DNA of 64,000 bases from Acidobacteriaceae bacterium (GTDB lineage Bacteria; Acidobacteriota; Terriglobia; Terriglobales; Acidobacteriaceae), in NCBI GenBank assembly GCA_003134995.1, contig PLDC01000014.1, forward strand, positions 1 through 64,000, given 5' to 3'. The translations under genes were made by a program, and so were the position numbers. The notes under the pieces are model-generated. The model ran no database searches and was not told the origin of the DNA. It saw nothing but the letters and a program-made list of their open reading frames with translations. Positions 42,535-50,817 of the stretch are shown in pieces (within the stretch, counting starts at the first letter, position 1; each line of letters begins with the position of its first letter).

Positions 42535-42626
42535 TATTGTTGATTTTGGATTGTTGATTGTTGATTGAAGCCCGCGCCTCAACCAACTCTATTGTCAATC
42601 AACAATCAGAAATCAACAATCAAAAA
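42535..42626. repeat. Micro-repeat inverted array G (TTGATTG words)
   Basis: Left arm TTGTTGATTTTGGATTGTTG (42537-42567 region) and right arm CAATCAACAATCAGAAATCA (42596-42624 region) pair with a few mismatches. It lies between ispE and tRNA-Gln and is the AT-richest of the arrays. Confidence 0.85.
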
Positions 42627-42643
42627 ACTCGCCGGACCAACCG

Positions 42644-43642
42644 CTAATCGAAAATCCTTTTCCAGTATTCCCGCCGCGTCAACGTAACCGTCGCCTGCGC
42701 CGCCCATCCCTGCTTCCGCAGTCGCTCCGCCGCCGCGCGCGCAGCCTCTTTCGAGGCGAACAGTCCGTACAGCGCCGACCCGGAGCCCGACAGCGACGCA
42801 TACTTCGCGCCCGCGCGCTCCAGCGCACTCTTACCTTCACTCAGCTCGGGATACTCAGGAAAGACGACTTCTTCGAAGTCGTTCTTGATCCCGGCCCGGA
42901 CAAGCTCGAGAAGCGGATTCTCGGCCCGGCCCCTCCTGAACTTCTGACGAGGAGCACCGGAGTAACTTTCGCTCAGCCACGCCGACAGCTCTCGGCCAAG
43001 CTCAACCATTCTATCGGAAGCACCTGCCACCGTCAATTTTGCCGCTCCGCTTTTGGCGAGAGCCGCTCCCGCGCCTCCCGTTCTTCGATCCCACTCGCCA
43101 AAAGCATTCGGAGTCGAGACCCCAACCTCCGGCGTTACAACCACGCACGCCGTCGCCGGCAAATCCTCCAGGGGATACACCTGCTCCCCGCGCCCCACGC
43201 CTAACGCCGTCCCGCCCACCAGGAACAGCGGAACGTCCGAGCCTACTTCTGCAGCAATCCGCAACCGGTCTTCTGCGGCCAAAGATTTCTTCAGGGCTCG
43301 TTCCAGCCCCAGCAGTGCAGCCACAGCATTCGCTGAAGCTCCACCCAAGCCGCCTTGCACCGGCAACCGCTTTTCAATCTCGACCGTAACTCGCCCGTTT
43401 GCGCGCAGAGCCCGCATCGTTTTTTCGACAATGCGATAGCAGGTGTTCGAACCGTCCTTGGGCACCCTCGCGTCAGAGCATTGAATCTCGATCCCGCTCC
43501 CGCGCCCCACGCTCACCCTGATCATGTCGTGCAATGCAATCGTCTGATACACCGTCAGCAGTTCATGAAAGCCATCCTCGCGGCGAGCGCCAATGCGCAG
43601 CCCCAGATTAATCTTCGCGAATGATCGGACGGTTATGGTCAC
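42644..43642 (-). CDS. ispE: 4-diphosphocytidyl-2-C-methyl-D-erythritol kinase
   Basis: 332 residues from a GTG at 43642; a TTG seven codons earlier is possible. GHMP-kinase motifs: VRSFAKINLGLRIGARREDG, LPVQGGLGGASANAVAALLG (ATP loop; GGASAN instead of the common GGGSSD), and YASLSGSGSALYGLFASKEA. It phosphorylates CDP-ME in the MEP isoprenoid pathway, together with ispD and ispF at 50-51.5 kb. It is longer than the usual 285 residues because of an insertion near 205-250. TACAAT ends eight bases before the GTG, suggesting a leaderless start. Confidence 0.94.
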   Translation of the reverse strand: MTITVRSFAKINLGLRIGARREDGFHELLTVYQTIALHDMIRVSVGRGSGIEIQCSDARVPKDGSNTCYRIVEKTMRALRANGRVTVEIEKRLPVQGGLGGASANAVAALLGLERALKKSLAAEDRLRIAAEVGSDVPLFLVGGTALGVGRGEQVYPLEDLPATACVVVTPEVGVSTPNAFGEWDRRTGGAGAALAKSGAAKLTVAGASDRMVELGRELSAWLSESYSGAPRQKFRRGRAENPLLELVRAGIKNDFEEVVFPEYPELSEGKSALERAGAKYASLSGSGSALYGLFASKEAARAAAERLRKQGWAAQATVTLTRREYWKRIFD

Positions 43643-43847
43643 AGGATACGATTGTAAGTTCAATCGCAGCTATTTTGATGATCGATCTTAGCTGGGCCAT
43701 CAGCTCGACCATACTGAGCCGCGCTCCCGCAGAGGCCTGTGCAAGATTCTGCATCTTGACAGCCATTTTCACGCAGAGGACAATGCCACCTTCGTACGTC
43801 GGCACTCGCGCTCGACCCTCTCTCCCCCCGGTCGAAAGGACGCAAAC

Positions 43848-45059
43848 ATGAAACAAAACTCGATACCACAAACTCACCTTTCGATCTGCAAGCTCGCGTT
43901 AGCCGCCTCGCTTGCGTTTGCCGCAGTTTGCGTTCCAGCACAAGCCCAGACCCTCACGACCCTCTATTCATTCACAGGGGGCCCGGACGGAACACAGCCG
44001 AACGGACTGGTCCGCGACTCGGGCGGCAATCTTTACGGCACGGCTCGTTATGCAGGCGATCTCGACTGCAGCGAAAAGCAGGGCTGCGGCACTGCGTTTA
44101 AGCTGAACCAGACGGGCACGCTGACGTTGCTACACACATTCGTCGGTGGCGCCGACGGAGCCTTGCCCGAAGGAGCCCTCGTCCTTGACGCGGCAGGCGA
44201 CCTCTTCGGAACTACCGTGTATGGTGGCAATATCTACTGCGGCAACTCCGGGGGCTGCGGCACCGTGTTTAAGCTGAATGCAGCCGGAAAGAAAACCATT
44301 TTGTACGCCTTTCCCAGTTCCCTGGAGGCATCTTTACCAGGCGGCGGCGTGATCGAGGATGCGAACGGCAACCTCTACGGCACCACAGCCTGGGGTGGTG
44401 GTGCCTCCTGCTCGAACTGCGGCACAGTGTTCAAGCTGCGAGCGACCGGCGGGACATTCACCATTCTGCACGCCTTTACAGGCGGAACAGACGGACAACT
44501 TCCTTACGCAGGACTGCTCAGAGACGCGGCCGGAAACCTCTTCGGCACTACTTATTTAGGTGGCGCCTTTAACGGGGGGACGGCTTTCAAGTTGAATAGC
44601 GCCGGCAAAGAGACCTTACTGCACAGCTTCGGCAGTTCGCCCGATGGCATAGATCCGATCGCTGGCCTGGTCGCGAACGGAGCCGACCTTTACGGATGCA
44701 CGCCAAATGGTGGCGTATATAGCGTCGGAGCGGTTTACAAGTTAGATAAATCCGGAAACGAAACTCTGCTGCACAGCTTCGGCGCCCCAACCGACGGCGT
44801 CCAGCCCCAGGGAGCCCTGATACACGACGCTTCCGGCAATCTCTACGGCACCACCTATTCCGGTGGCGCATTCGGCTACGGAACAGTATTCAAAATTGAC
44901 GCGACCGGCAATGAGACCATTCTGTACAGCTTCGGCGGCGGAGCCGACGGCCTGGGCCCTGACTCTGGCGTGATCCTGGATGCGGCGGGCAATCTCTACG
45001 GCACCACCCTCTCCGGCGGAGCCTTTAACAACGGAACGATCTTCAAAATCGCGCCTTAA
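43848..45059 (+). CDS. Secreted GloVer tandem-repeat protein (paralogue)
   Basis: 403 residues. AAAGGA precedes the ATG. A signal peptide (LALAASLAFAAVCVPAQAQ) leads to about nine TIGR03803 repeats (GNLYGTARYAGDLDC, GDLFGTTVYGGNIYCG, GNLYGTTYSGGAFGYGTVFK). Two early repeats carry Cys pairs (CSEKQGC, CGNSGGC), absent from the other paralogue at 7115-8365 except once. Probably a secreted beta-propeller-like protein of unknown role. Confidence 0.9.
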   Translation: MKQNSIPQTHLSICKLALAASLAFAAVCVPAQAQTLTTLYSFTGGPDGTQPNGLVRDSGGNLYGTARYAGDLDCSEKQGCGTAFKLNQTGTLTLLHTFVGGADGALPEGALVLDAAGDLFGTTVYGGNIYCGNSGGCGTVFKLNAAGKKTILYAFPSSLEASLPGGGVIEDANGNLYGTTAWGGGASCSNCGTVFKLRATGGTFTILHAFTGGTDGQLPYAGLLRDAAGNLFGTTYLGGAFNGGTAFKLNSAGKETLLHSFGSSPDGIDPIAGLVANGADLYGCTPNGGVYSVGAVYKLDKSGNETLLHSFGAPTDGVQPQGALIHDASGNLYGTTYSGGAFGYGTVFKIDATGNETILYSFGGGADGLGPDSGVILDAAGNLYGTTLSGGAFNNGTIFKIAP

Positions 45060-45351
45060 AGCCCGCCCCCATCCGGTCTACCACCTCGGTAATCTCGACT
45101 CCCTGGCATGATTGGCGCAATCTAAACCAGATTCCAATCCACGAACCGGTAACGGTCCTCCCTCTGGAATCGGACGACCGCAAACACGAGCGCTGCCGCC
45201 CCTAAGCGGACCCCTGTGAGCGCTGTCCCGAAAGTCGGGAGTAAGCCGTTGCGTGCGGGGAGAAAGAAGACTCATCTCAAATTTCAGCCCGCGTTGCACC
45301 GCGACTTCGCAAGCGCGAGCAACGGGCGGTGGGCTTTCAGGGGTTTTTGTA
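45060..45351. other. Intergenic stretch before the cupredoxin-like gene
   Basis: No gene is supported. A small perfect hairpin (TCCCGAAAGTCGGGA, near 45226-45240) follows GAGCGCTG. No riboswitch consensus was recognised. Confidence 0.4.
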
Positions 45352-46164
45352 ATGCGGACTGTACTTACTCGCTGTTCTTTAGTGCTTTCGCTTCTTGTGG
45401 CCGCAACCTTCGTTGCCGCGCAGGACGCCTATAAAGTCATCCCTGTCACCGACGGTGGAACTATCTCCGGAACCGTCAAATGGTCCGGGCCGGCGCCTCA
45501 CGAACTAGATTTTCCCGTCACCAAAGATCCACAAATCTGCGCCCCAGATGGAAAGAAGACCGTCAGCCTCGAACGCCTCATCATCGGCCCCGAGGGCGGC
45601 GTAGCCAATACCATCGTCTATCTCAAAAACATTTCCGCCGGCAAAGCCATGGACTTGCCCGAGCAGAAGCGCCATCTCGACCAACGCCACTGCCGCTACG
45701 TCCCGCACATTCTTCTTGTCCCGCAAAACGCGGACCTGGCGATGCAGAGTTCCGACGCCACTCTGCACACCGTCCACATGGATGGCGCCGCCAGCTACAA
45801 CCTGCCATTCCCGTTCCCCAATCGCATCACCTCACGCACCATGTCGGCACCCGGCTTGGTCAACCTTCGCTGCAACGGAGGCCACGTCTGGATGAATGCC
45901 GAAATGATGGTCGTCCCGCACCCTTATTACGCCGTCACCGACGAGAGCGGCCGCTTCACTTTCAGCGGCGTCCCGCCCGGCACTTATCAGATCGTTGCCT
46001 GGCATGAGGGCTGGGGTCTGGCTGGCAAAGAGCAGGCCTTCGACGTTCTCACCGAGCACAGCGTGCAGCGCCCGGTCTTTACCGAGCCGAAAACCTGGGA
46101 AAAACCGGTCAGCGTCAAAGCCAACCAGCCCAGCACGGTCAACTTTGTGATCGGAAACAAGTAG
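45352..46164 (+). CDS. Secreted cupredoxin-like protein with carboxypeptidase-regulatory-like domain
   Basis: 270 residues from the ATG at 45352, chosen because a signal peptide follows (CSLVLSLLVAATFVAAQ); the upstream frame is non-coding in character. Residues about 30-110 and 205-265 form beta-sandwich segments (GGTISGTVKWSGPAPHEL; YYAVTDESGRFTFSGVPPGT). The middle (about 120-200: DLAMQSSDATLHTVHMDGAA, VNLRCNGGHVWMNAEMMVV) resembles the plastocyanin-like core with His and Cys/Met ligands, so copper binding is plausible. The substrate or redox partner is unknown. Confidence 0.8.
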   Translation: MRTVLTRCSLVLSLLVAATFVAAQDAYKVIPVTDGGTISGTVKWSGPAPHELDFPVTKDPQICAPDGKKTVSLERLIIGPEGGVANTIVYLKNISAGKAMDLPEQKRHLDQRHCRYVPHILLVPQNADLAMQSSDATLHTVHMDGAASYNLPFPFPNRITSRTMSAPGLVNLRCNGGHVWMNAEMMVVPHPYYAVTDESGRFTFSGVPPGTYQIVAWHEGWGLAGKEQAFDVLTEHSVQRPVFTEPKTWEKPVSVKANQPSTVNFVIGNK

Positions 46165-46208
46165 CGATTTCAAGGATTCTTATTTTTCGCACGAATTGAG
46201 GTACAGCA

Positions 46209-46601
46209 ATGACGAGCACAGGTGTAGCGCCAGCAAAAGTCAATTTAGGTTCAAACAGCGGCGTAGTCGCCCCATCAGCACCCCCTAAGGAGACAGGCGT
46301 ACGTGGGTATTGGATTGCATTTGCGCTGGCGCTCTGCGTAGGAATCGCAGCCGTGGCGTGGAGCAGTTCTCAGGGCCCGCAAGGCTCGAGCGCCTCTACT
46401 CAGGAAGTCAGCGCGGCCTTTCGAGATGGACTGTATTCCGGAAGACGCGATGCCCAACGCGGAGTCGCTCCCCACGTATCCACGGGACGCTGGTCCGCCC
46501 AAGACGACCGGGAATCTTTCGCCGCAGGCTACCAAAAAGGATACGGCAAATCTGATGCGAGCCAGCCTGAGCCTACTGAGCCAGCACCCCACTTCGATTA
46601 A
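46209..46601 (+). CDS. Small single-pass membrane protein
   Basis: 130 residues with one membrane helix (YWIAFALALCVGIAAVAW, about 34-51). The outer part has a short Gly/Tyr/Arg pattern (AAFRDGLYSGRRDAQRG, ESFAAGYQKGYGKSD) that repeats twice and resembles small YMGG-like motifs. No family is recognised. It lies 44 bases after the cupredoxin-like gene and may be cotranscribed. Confidence 0.7.
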   Translation: MTSTGVAPAKVNLGSNSGVVAPSAPPKETGVRGYWIAFALALCVGIAAVAWSSSQGPQGSSASTQEVSAAFRDGLYSGRRDAQRGVAPHVSTGRWSAQDDRESFAAGYQKGYGKSDASQPEPTEPAPHFD

Positions 46602-46687
46602 CGCTGCGAAGGGCTCGCCTCTTGGGAACTTTCGAGTTCGGGACTTAGGCTTGCCTTTTTTCCCGGACGATTGATGCCGAAGAACGC

Positions 46688-47425
46688 CTAGCTTCGCCGC
46701 TTATACAGGATTGCAAACTCAAACCCGGCATTCGCCGGAAACAATTCCGCAACTTTCCTCAACCGTTCAGCCAAAGCCGAAGGCGCCAGCAGCGGATAAT
46801 CCCGCTCCCGCAAATCGTAGTAATCCACATCCAGATAAAGCGAGAGCAAATAAATCGAAATCGTATCGGAAAAAGTAGCCTCGAAGTATTCGTTCTTGAA
46901 GCGCTCCGCATCCGGACCACTGGCCGTAGCCAGCTTCCGCGCCTCCCATGCATCAAGCGAAGTCTCGCCCCGCGTTCCTGCCTCGACTTGCTTCCAGGCT
47001 AGTTCGCTGAACTCTTTCGAAAGCCCGGCAATCTCCACCAGAGCGTGACCTACGTTGATGTAAAACTCAAACGCCACCGAAAACTTGTCGTCGGTAAGCC
47101 GCGTGGAGATAAACACGCACTGCGAATCGCCCAGATTCAGGTTGCGATGGCAAACCGCATTGTCGCTGAGCGCCACATCGTAGCGATCCGCAATCAGGAT
47201 TTCATCCCCCTGGCTGACCGTCAGCGGCACAAAATAATAAGCCTTGCGCGTAAGCGCCGAAGCGATCTTCGTAGGCACCGCCGCAATCATTCGCTCCAGA
47301 TCAAACGACCCAACGGAGTTCTCCCCCGCCACGGCATAACACACCCCATTCGCCGCCTGCGAAACCGGCGTCATCCGCACCACATCCGCGGGGCTCCGCG
47401 TAATAGCTTGCGCTGCCTGCGACAT
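46688..47425 (-). CDS. Hypothetical protein
   Basis: 245 residues from the ATG at 47425; a GTG six codons upstream is possible. It is soluble, with no signal peptide. Aromatic- and acid-rich segments stand out (KAYYFVPLTVSQGDEILIAD, SIYLLSLYLDVDYYDLRERD). I do not recognise the family. It is flanked by convergent and divergent unrelated genes. The amino-acid pattern and length support a real gene. Confidence 0.65.
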   Translation of the reverse strand: MSQAAQAITRSPADVVRMTPVSQAANGVCYAVAGENSVGSFDLERMIAAVPTKIASALTRKAYYFVPLTVSQGDEILIADRYDVALSDNAVCHRNLNLGDSQCVFISTRLTDDKFSVAFEFYINVGHALVEIAGLSKEFSELAWKQVEAGTRGETSLDAWEARKLATASGPDAERFKNEYFEATFSDTISIYLLSLYLDVDYYDLRERDYPLLAPSALAERLRKVAELFPANAGFEFAILYKRRS

Positions 47426-47462
47426 TCTTGCTCTTTTATACACTACTCGTGTGGATGTGCTC

Positions 47463-47488
47463 GTGTGGAGCGGACACTCCTGTCCGCT
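47463..47488. repeat. GTGTGG-hairpin element, copy E
   Basis: GTGTGG then AGCGGACACTCCTGTCCGCT: a perfect AGCGGACA / TGTCCGCT stem with a four-base loop. Same flank as copies A to D, with another stem sequence. Confidence 0.75.
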
Positions 47489-47555
47489 GCCCTTGACCTT
47501 GCCGTTGATCTTGACCCTTCTCTTGCCGCTGATCTTTGACCTTACCCTTGACCCA
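47489..47555. repeat. One-armed micro-repeat array (CTTGACC words)
   Basis: CCTTGACCTTGCCGTTGATC and TTGACCCTTCTCTTGCCGCT are successive imperfect copies of a CTTGACC/CTTGCCG word. There is no reverse-complement arm, unlike arrays A to H. Confidence 0.6.
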
Positions 47556-47599
47556 CCCCCAGCCCAGATCTAAACTTCCTTCCAGAGGATCCAGCCGTC

Positions 47600-48721
47600 A
47601 TGACCCTTACGAGTAAAACCGTCCTGGTAGCCCTGCTATTCGCCGCAACCCTCCCAGCTCTCCACGCCGCCAACCCGCGTCTCCTCGCCTACTACGGATA
47701 TTGGGACCGCTGGAACACTCCCACCTATGACGCTTCGAACATCCCCTACGGCCAGCTCACGCACATCGTCCACGACAGCATCGGACCGGCGTTGGCCGCA
47801 GATGGCACACTGTCGATCCCTCCCGGATTTCTCGAACCCCAATTGATTTCGCGCGCCCACGCCGCCGGAGTCAAAGTAGAAATCTGCATCAGCGGCAACT
47901 CGGCCCTCTTTGTCACCATTGACGCCGACGCCCAGCTTCGCGCCACGTTCGCGCAGAACATCGCCAATTTCGCCATTGCCAACGGATACGACGGTGTCGA
48001 CTTCGACTACGAAGTTCCCAGCGACAGCACCCAGGCCAGCCAATTTACCTCGCTGATCCAGGATCTTCGCGCTCTCCTGCCCGCCGGCCAATACCTGATT
48101 TCAGCCGCCGTTTCCTCCAGCCCCGGCTCCTACGGAGTCTACGATTTTGCCGGCATGACTCCTCTCGTCGACTTCTACAACGTCATGACCTACGACTTTC
48201 ACGGAGCGTGGACCAACCACTCCGGCCACAACTCGCCGCTCTACCTGAGCCCGCTCGATCCCGGCCAGGAAGGCAGCCTCAACACTTCGACCATCAGCTT
48301 CACAACTCAGTTCAACGTACCCGCCGAGCAGATCAATCTAGGCACAGCTTTCTATGGCTATGCCTTCAATGTCGATGGCCTCTGGACGTTCTGCACCGAC
48401 GACGCTTACTGCGGAAATTTCGGAGCTCCAACCGTAACCTACATGCAGGTCGAGCAACTCATAGCCTCCGGCGCCTGGACCGAAAATTTCGACGATCTTG
48501 CTCAAGCCCCCTACCTGCTGAATCCGGTCGATGCACCCTTCGGCTTCGTCACCTACGACAGCCCATCCTCGACCGAGGCGAAAGTCACCTATGCCATCAG
48601 CCAGCACAACCTCGGCGGCGTCTTCATGTGGGAACTCTCCCAGGACTACAACGGTGACAACCAGCCCCTCTTAAGTGCAATGCACTCGGCCCTGGTCCAC
48701 GCTTCGGCGGCGAAGCATTAA
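47600..48721 (+). CDS. Secreted glycoside hydrolase family 18 (chitinase-like) protein
   Basis: 373 residues. A signal peptide (TVLVALLFAATLPALHA) is followed by a GH18 TIM barrel: LLAYYGYWDRWNTP, QLTHIVHDSI, VKVEICISG, then the catalytic motif GYDGVDFDYEVP (DxxDxDxE, Glu as acid), FYNVMTYDFHGAW and GGVFMWELSQDY at the last strand. It probably hydrolyses chitin or related N-acetylglucosamine polymers outside the cell. AGAGGA lies ten bases before the ATG. Confidence 0.93.
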   Translation: MTLTSKTVLVALLFAATLPALHAANPRLLAYYGYWDRWNTPTYDASNIPYGQLTHIVHDSIGPALAADGTLSIPPGFLEPQLISRAHAAGVKVEICISGNSALFVTIDADAQLRATFAQNIANFAIANGYDGVDFDYEVPSDSTQASQFTSLIQDLRALLPAGQYLISAAVSSSPGSYGVYDFAGMTPLVDFYNVMTYDFHGAWTNHSGHNSPLYLSPLDPGQEGSLNTSTISFTTQFNVPAEQINLGTAFYGYAFNVDGLWTFCTDDAYCGNFGAPTVTYMQVEQLIASGAWTENFDDLAQAPYLLNPVDAPFGFVTYDSPSSTEAKVTYAISQHNLGGVFMWELSQDYNGDNQPLLSAMHSALVHASAAKH

Positions 48722-49100
48722 CTGGGTGCGTCGTTCCGAAAAGGGAACGGCTTTAGGCCGTCGATTATCTCCTTGACTTCATCCTTCAAAGAGGCGATCC
48801 TATCTCTTGACGCATTGGCTCTTTGAAATCCGAATAGCAGAAAGCTAACTTCCATGAATTCAATATTTTGCGGGTCGACGCAGTGATTCCAAAGCACTTA
48901 GCTTGGGCGGCTTGGCTTAAGTCCTTTGAATGTAATATTTTACAAGCAAGTTATTTGTTTTCAATATTTTAGCCGGATAAAGACCAGATCATGACTCCGT
49001 AACTTGTTGATTCCAGATATTTTAGCCTCGATGCACCCTGAATTTTTTTCATCCAGATCTGGGACCTGATCGATCACCCTGGATGGTGTAGCCTAGAAGC
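48722..49100. other. AT-rich gene-free stretch
   Basis: No gene is supported. Around 48850-49030 the base composition is clearly more AT-rich than the rest of the window. TTCAATATTTT occurs at 48859-48869 and 48960-48970, and ATATTTTAGCC-like words occur twice more. At its end a TAGCCT (49089-49094) lies six bases before the ATG at 49101. Confidence 0.5.
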
Positions 49101-49391
49101 ATGCCGACCCCGCACCCGCCCCGCTGGTATGCCATTCCGGTGCGAGTCGTGCTCGTCACCTTCATCGGCACGCTCATCTGTTTCGCCGTCAGCCTGCTCA
49201 TCGGCATCGTTGGAGCTGTCATCGTGTCGGCTGTCCGCCACACCGATGCCAACATGACCGTCGCCTACCGTCTCATCGCCCTTCCAACGGCAGTAGTCGC
49301 CGGCAGCATCATTTTTGTGCTGGCGCTAACCATGGAAATCCGCCACTACCGCCAATCGAAAACCCTGGCCGCCATCGAAAGGATGAGTTGA
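49101..49391 (+). CDS. Small two-helix membrane protein
   Basis: 96 residues with two membrane helices (VVLVTFIGTLICFAVSLLIG, LPTAVVAGSIIFVLALTM) and a basic C-terminal tail. No family is recognised. There is no ribosome site; TAGCCT ends six bases before the ATG, as in other probably leaderless genes here. The stop codon directly abuts the start of the amidotransferase gene, so the two should be cotranscribed. Confidence 0.65.
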   Translation: MPTPHPPRWYAIPVRVVLVTFIGTLICFAVSLLIGIVGAVIVSAVRHTDANMTVAYRLIALPTAVVAGSIIFVLALTMEIRHYRQSKTLAAIERMS

Positions 49392-50267
49392 TTGCCCACG
49401 AACACGCCCCGCATCGCCATTCCCATGCCGCACTCCACCGATCACGAATACGGTGAGCGCGCGATCCCGCAATACGAAAGCGCCGTAAAGCAAGCCGGAG
49501 GCGAGCCCATCCGCATCCCGCTCGACCAATCAGCCGACGAAGTCAAGAAGATGATCGAGAGCTGCGACGGAGTGCTCCTGCCCGGCAGCAACGCCGATGT
49601 CGACCCGGCGACTTTCGGCGCAGCCCGCTCGCCGCACACGGCCGCCGCCGACCCGCGCCGCGATGCCGTCGACGCGCTCCTGCTCGAAGACGCCTACAAC
49701 CTGCGCAAGCCCGTCCTCGGCATCTGCTACGGCCTGCAGAGTCTCAACGTTTACCGCGCCGGATCGCTAATTCAGCACATCCCAGATTTCTTGCCGCAAG
49801 AGTTACGCACGCGCGTCGATCACGAAGCCGGAGGGAAGATCGCAGTAGCGCACGCGGTCGAGATCGACAGAGACTCGAAGCTGGCGGAAATCGTGAACGG
49901 GACCGCGGATGGAAACAATCGGGAAGGTCACGGCTCAAGCCGCGCCGACAAGAATCCAGGGGGCAATGGGGTTTCAGCCGCTGACGGAAAGCTCATACTT
50001 CCGGTGAACTCTTCGCATCACCAATCAGCCGACACAATCGGCGACGGTCTGTGCATCTCTGCCCGCTGCCCCGACGATGGCATCATCGAAGCGCTCGAAG
50101 GCTCTGCTCCCGATCACTTTGTAATCGCCGTGCAATGGCACCCCGAGCGCTCGGTCGATCAAGACGAACCCTCCCGAGCCATCTTCCGCGCACTGATTCA
50201 AGCAGCGAAGACCCAAGCCGCGCAGATCAAAGCAGAGACGCAAACTGCGGAAGCGGGGCGCAAGTAA
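49392..50267 (+). CDS. Class I glutamine amidotransferase-like hydrolase (PuuD/gamma-Glu-GABA type)
   Basis: 291 residues from a TTG that follows the previous stop codon without a gap, with AAAGGA upstream. LPGSNADVDPATFG, the nucleophile elbow LGICYGLQSLNV (Cys) and VQWHPERSVDQDEP (His-x-Glu) form the class I amidotransferase triad as in PuuD (gamma-glutamyl-gamma-aminobutyrate hydrolase). An Asn/Gly/Asp-rich insertion (about 170-200) precedes NSSHHQS, a PuuD-typical loop. It probably hydrolyses a gamma-glutamyl compound; the substrate is uncertain. Confidence 0.85.
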   Translation: MPTNTPRIAIPMPHSTDHEYGERAIPQYESAVKQAGGEPIRIPLDQSADEVKKMIESCDGVLLPGSNADVDPATFGAARSPHTAAADPRRDAVDALLLEDAYNLRKPVLGICYGLQSLNVYRAGSLIQHIPDFLPQELRTRVDHEAGGKIAVAHAVEIDRDSKLAEIVNGTADGNNREGHGSSRADKNPGGNGVSAADGKLILPVNSSHHQSADTIGDGLCISARCPDDGIIEALEGSAPDHFVIAVQWHPERSVDQDEPSRAIFRALIQAAKTQAAQIKAETQTAEAGRK

Positions 50268-50268
50268 C

Positions 50269-50811
50269 TCAAGACCTCTTCTTCTTCCGCGTCTTCTTCG
50301 AAGTCGCAAGCTTCTCCAGCAGCACGACCACATGCGCAACCGCGGCATTGTCCAGACTGAGCCCCTCCGGAGTCTTCGCCTTCAGCCCCACGCAATCGGC
50401 CTGCACGCCGAGCAATTGCGATACGCGTGTTCGAATCGCAACCGCATGCGGACCAATCTTAGGAGCGGCGAGAATCAGGCTCGCGTCCATATTCGCCACG
50501 CCATATCCCGCATCCCGCACGCGTTTCAACGCCTCACGCAAGAAGACGACTGAGTCCGCACCCTTCCACTTTGGATCCGAAGGCGGAAACAGCGCGCCAA
50601 TGTCAGGAGCAGCCACAGCCCCGAGCAAAGCGTCGGTGATGGCATGCAGCAACACGTCGCCATCGGAGTGCCCGCCCAATCCCTTGTCGTGCGCGAGCGC
50701 AATGCCACCGATCTTCAGCGGAATGCCGGGCTGGAATTCGTGCGAATCAAACCCATAGCCGATTCGAGTCGATGGGCCCGTCGTTGGTCGTCGGTCGTTG
50801 GTCGTTGGCAT
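50269..50811 (-). CDS. ispF: 2-C-methyl-D-erythritol 2,4-cyclodiphosphate synthase
   Basis: 180 residues. IGYGFDSHEF (Asp and His metal ligands), GGHSDGDVLLHAITDALLGA (zinc His) and DIGALFPPSD are typical. The last 10 residues are basic (SKKTRKKKRS). The first 12 residues (MPTTNDRRPTTG) are encoded by a tandem of CCAACGACC words, so the start codon itself lies in a micro-repeat. It starts six bases after the ispD stop codon and completes the MEP-pathway pair. Confidence 0.95.
   Translation of the reverse strand: MPTTNDRRPTTGPSTRIGYGFDSHEFQPGIPLKIGGIALAHDKGLGGHSDGDVLLHAITDALLGAVAAPDIGALFPPSDPKWKGADSVVFLREALKRVRDAGYGVANMDASLILAAPKIGPHAVAIRTRVSQLLGVQADCVGLKAKTPEGLSLDNAAVAHVVVLLEKLATSKKTRKKKRS
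50776..50811. repeat. One-armed micro-repeat array in the ispF start
   Basis: GTCGTTGGTCGTCGGTCGTT continues as GGTCGTTGG across the first codons of ispF. The word GTCGTTG is repeated about four times; no second arm exists. Confidence 0.7.
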
Positions 50812-50817
50812 TCCGGG

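Noticed and set aside
38697..42626. Micro-repeat arrays as possible CRISPR arrays
   Set aside because: Units are 6-9 bp with no spacers, arms are inverted, and no cas genes are present.
47489..47555. CTTGACC tandem as CRISPR or iteron origin
   Set aside because: Words are too short and irregular, with no replication gene or DnaA-box cluster nearby.
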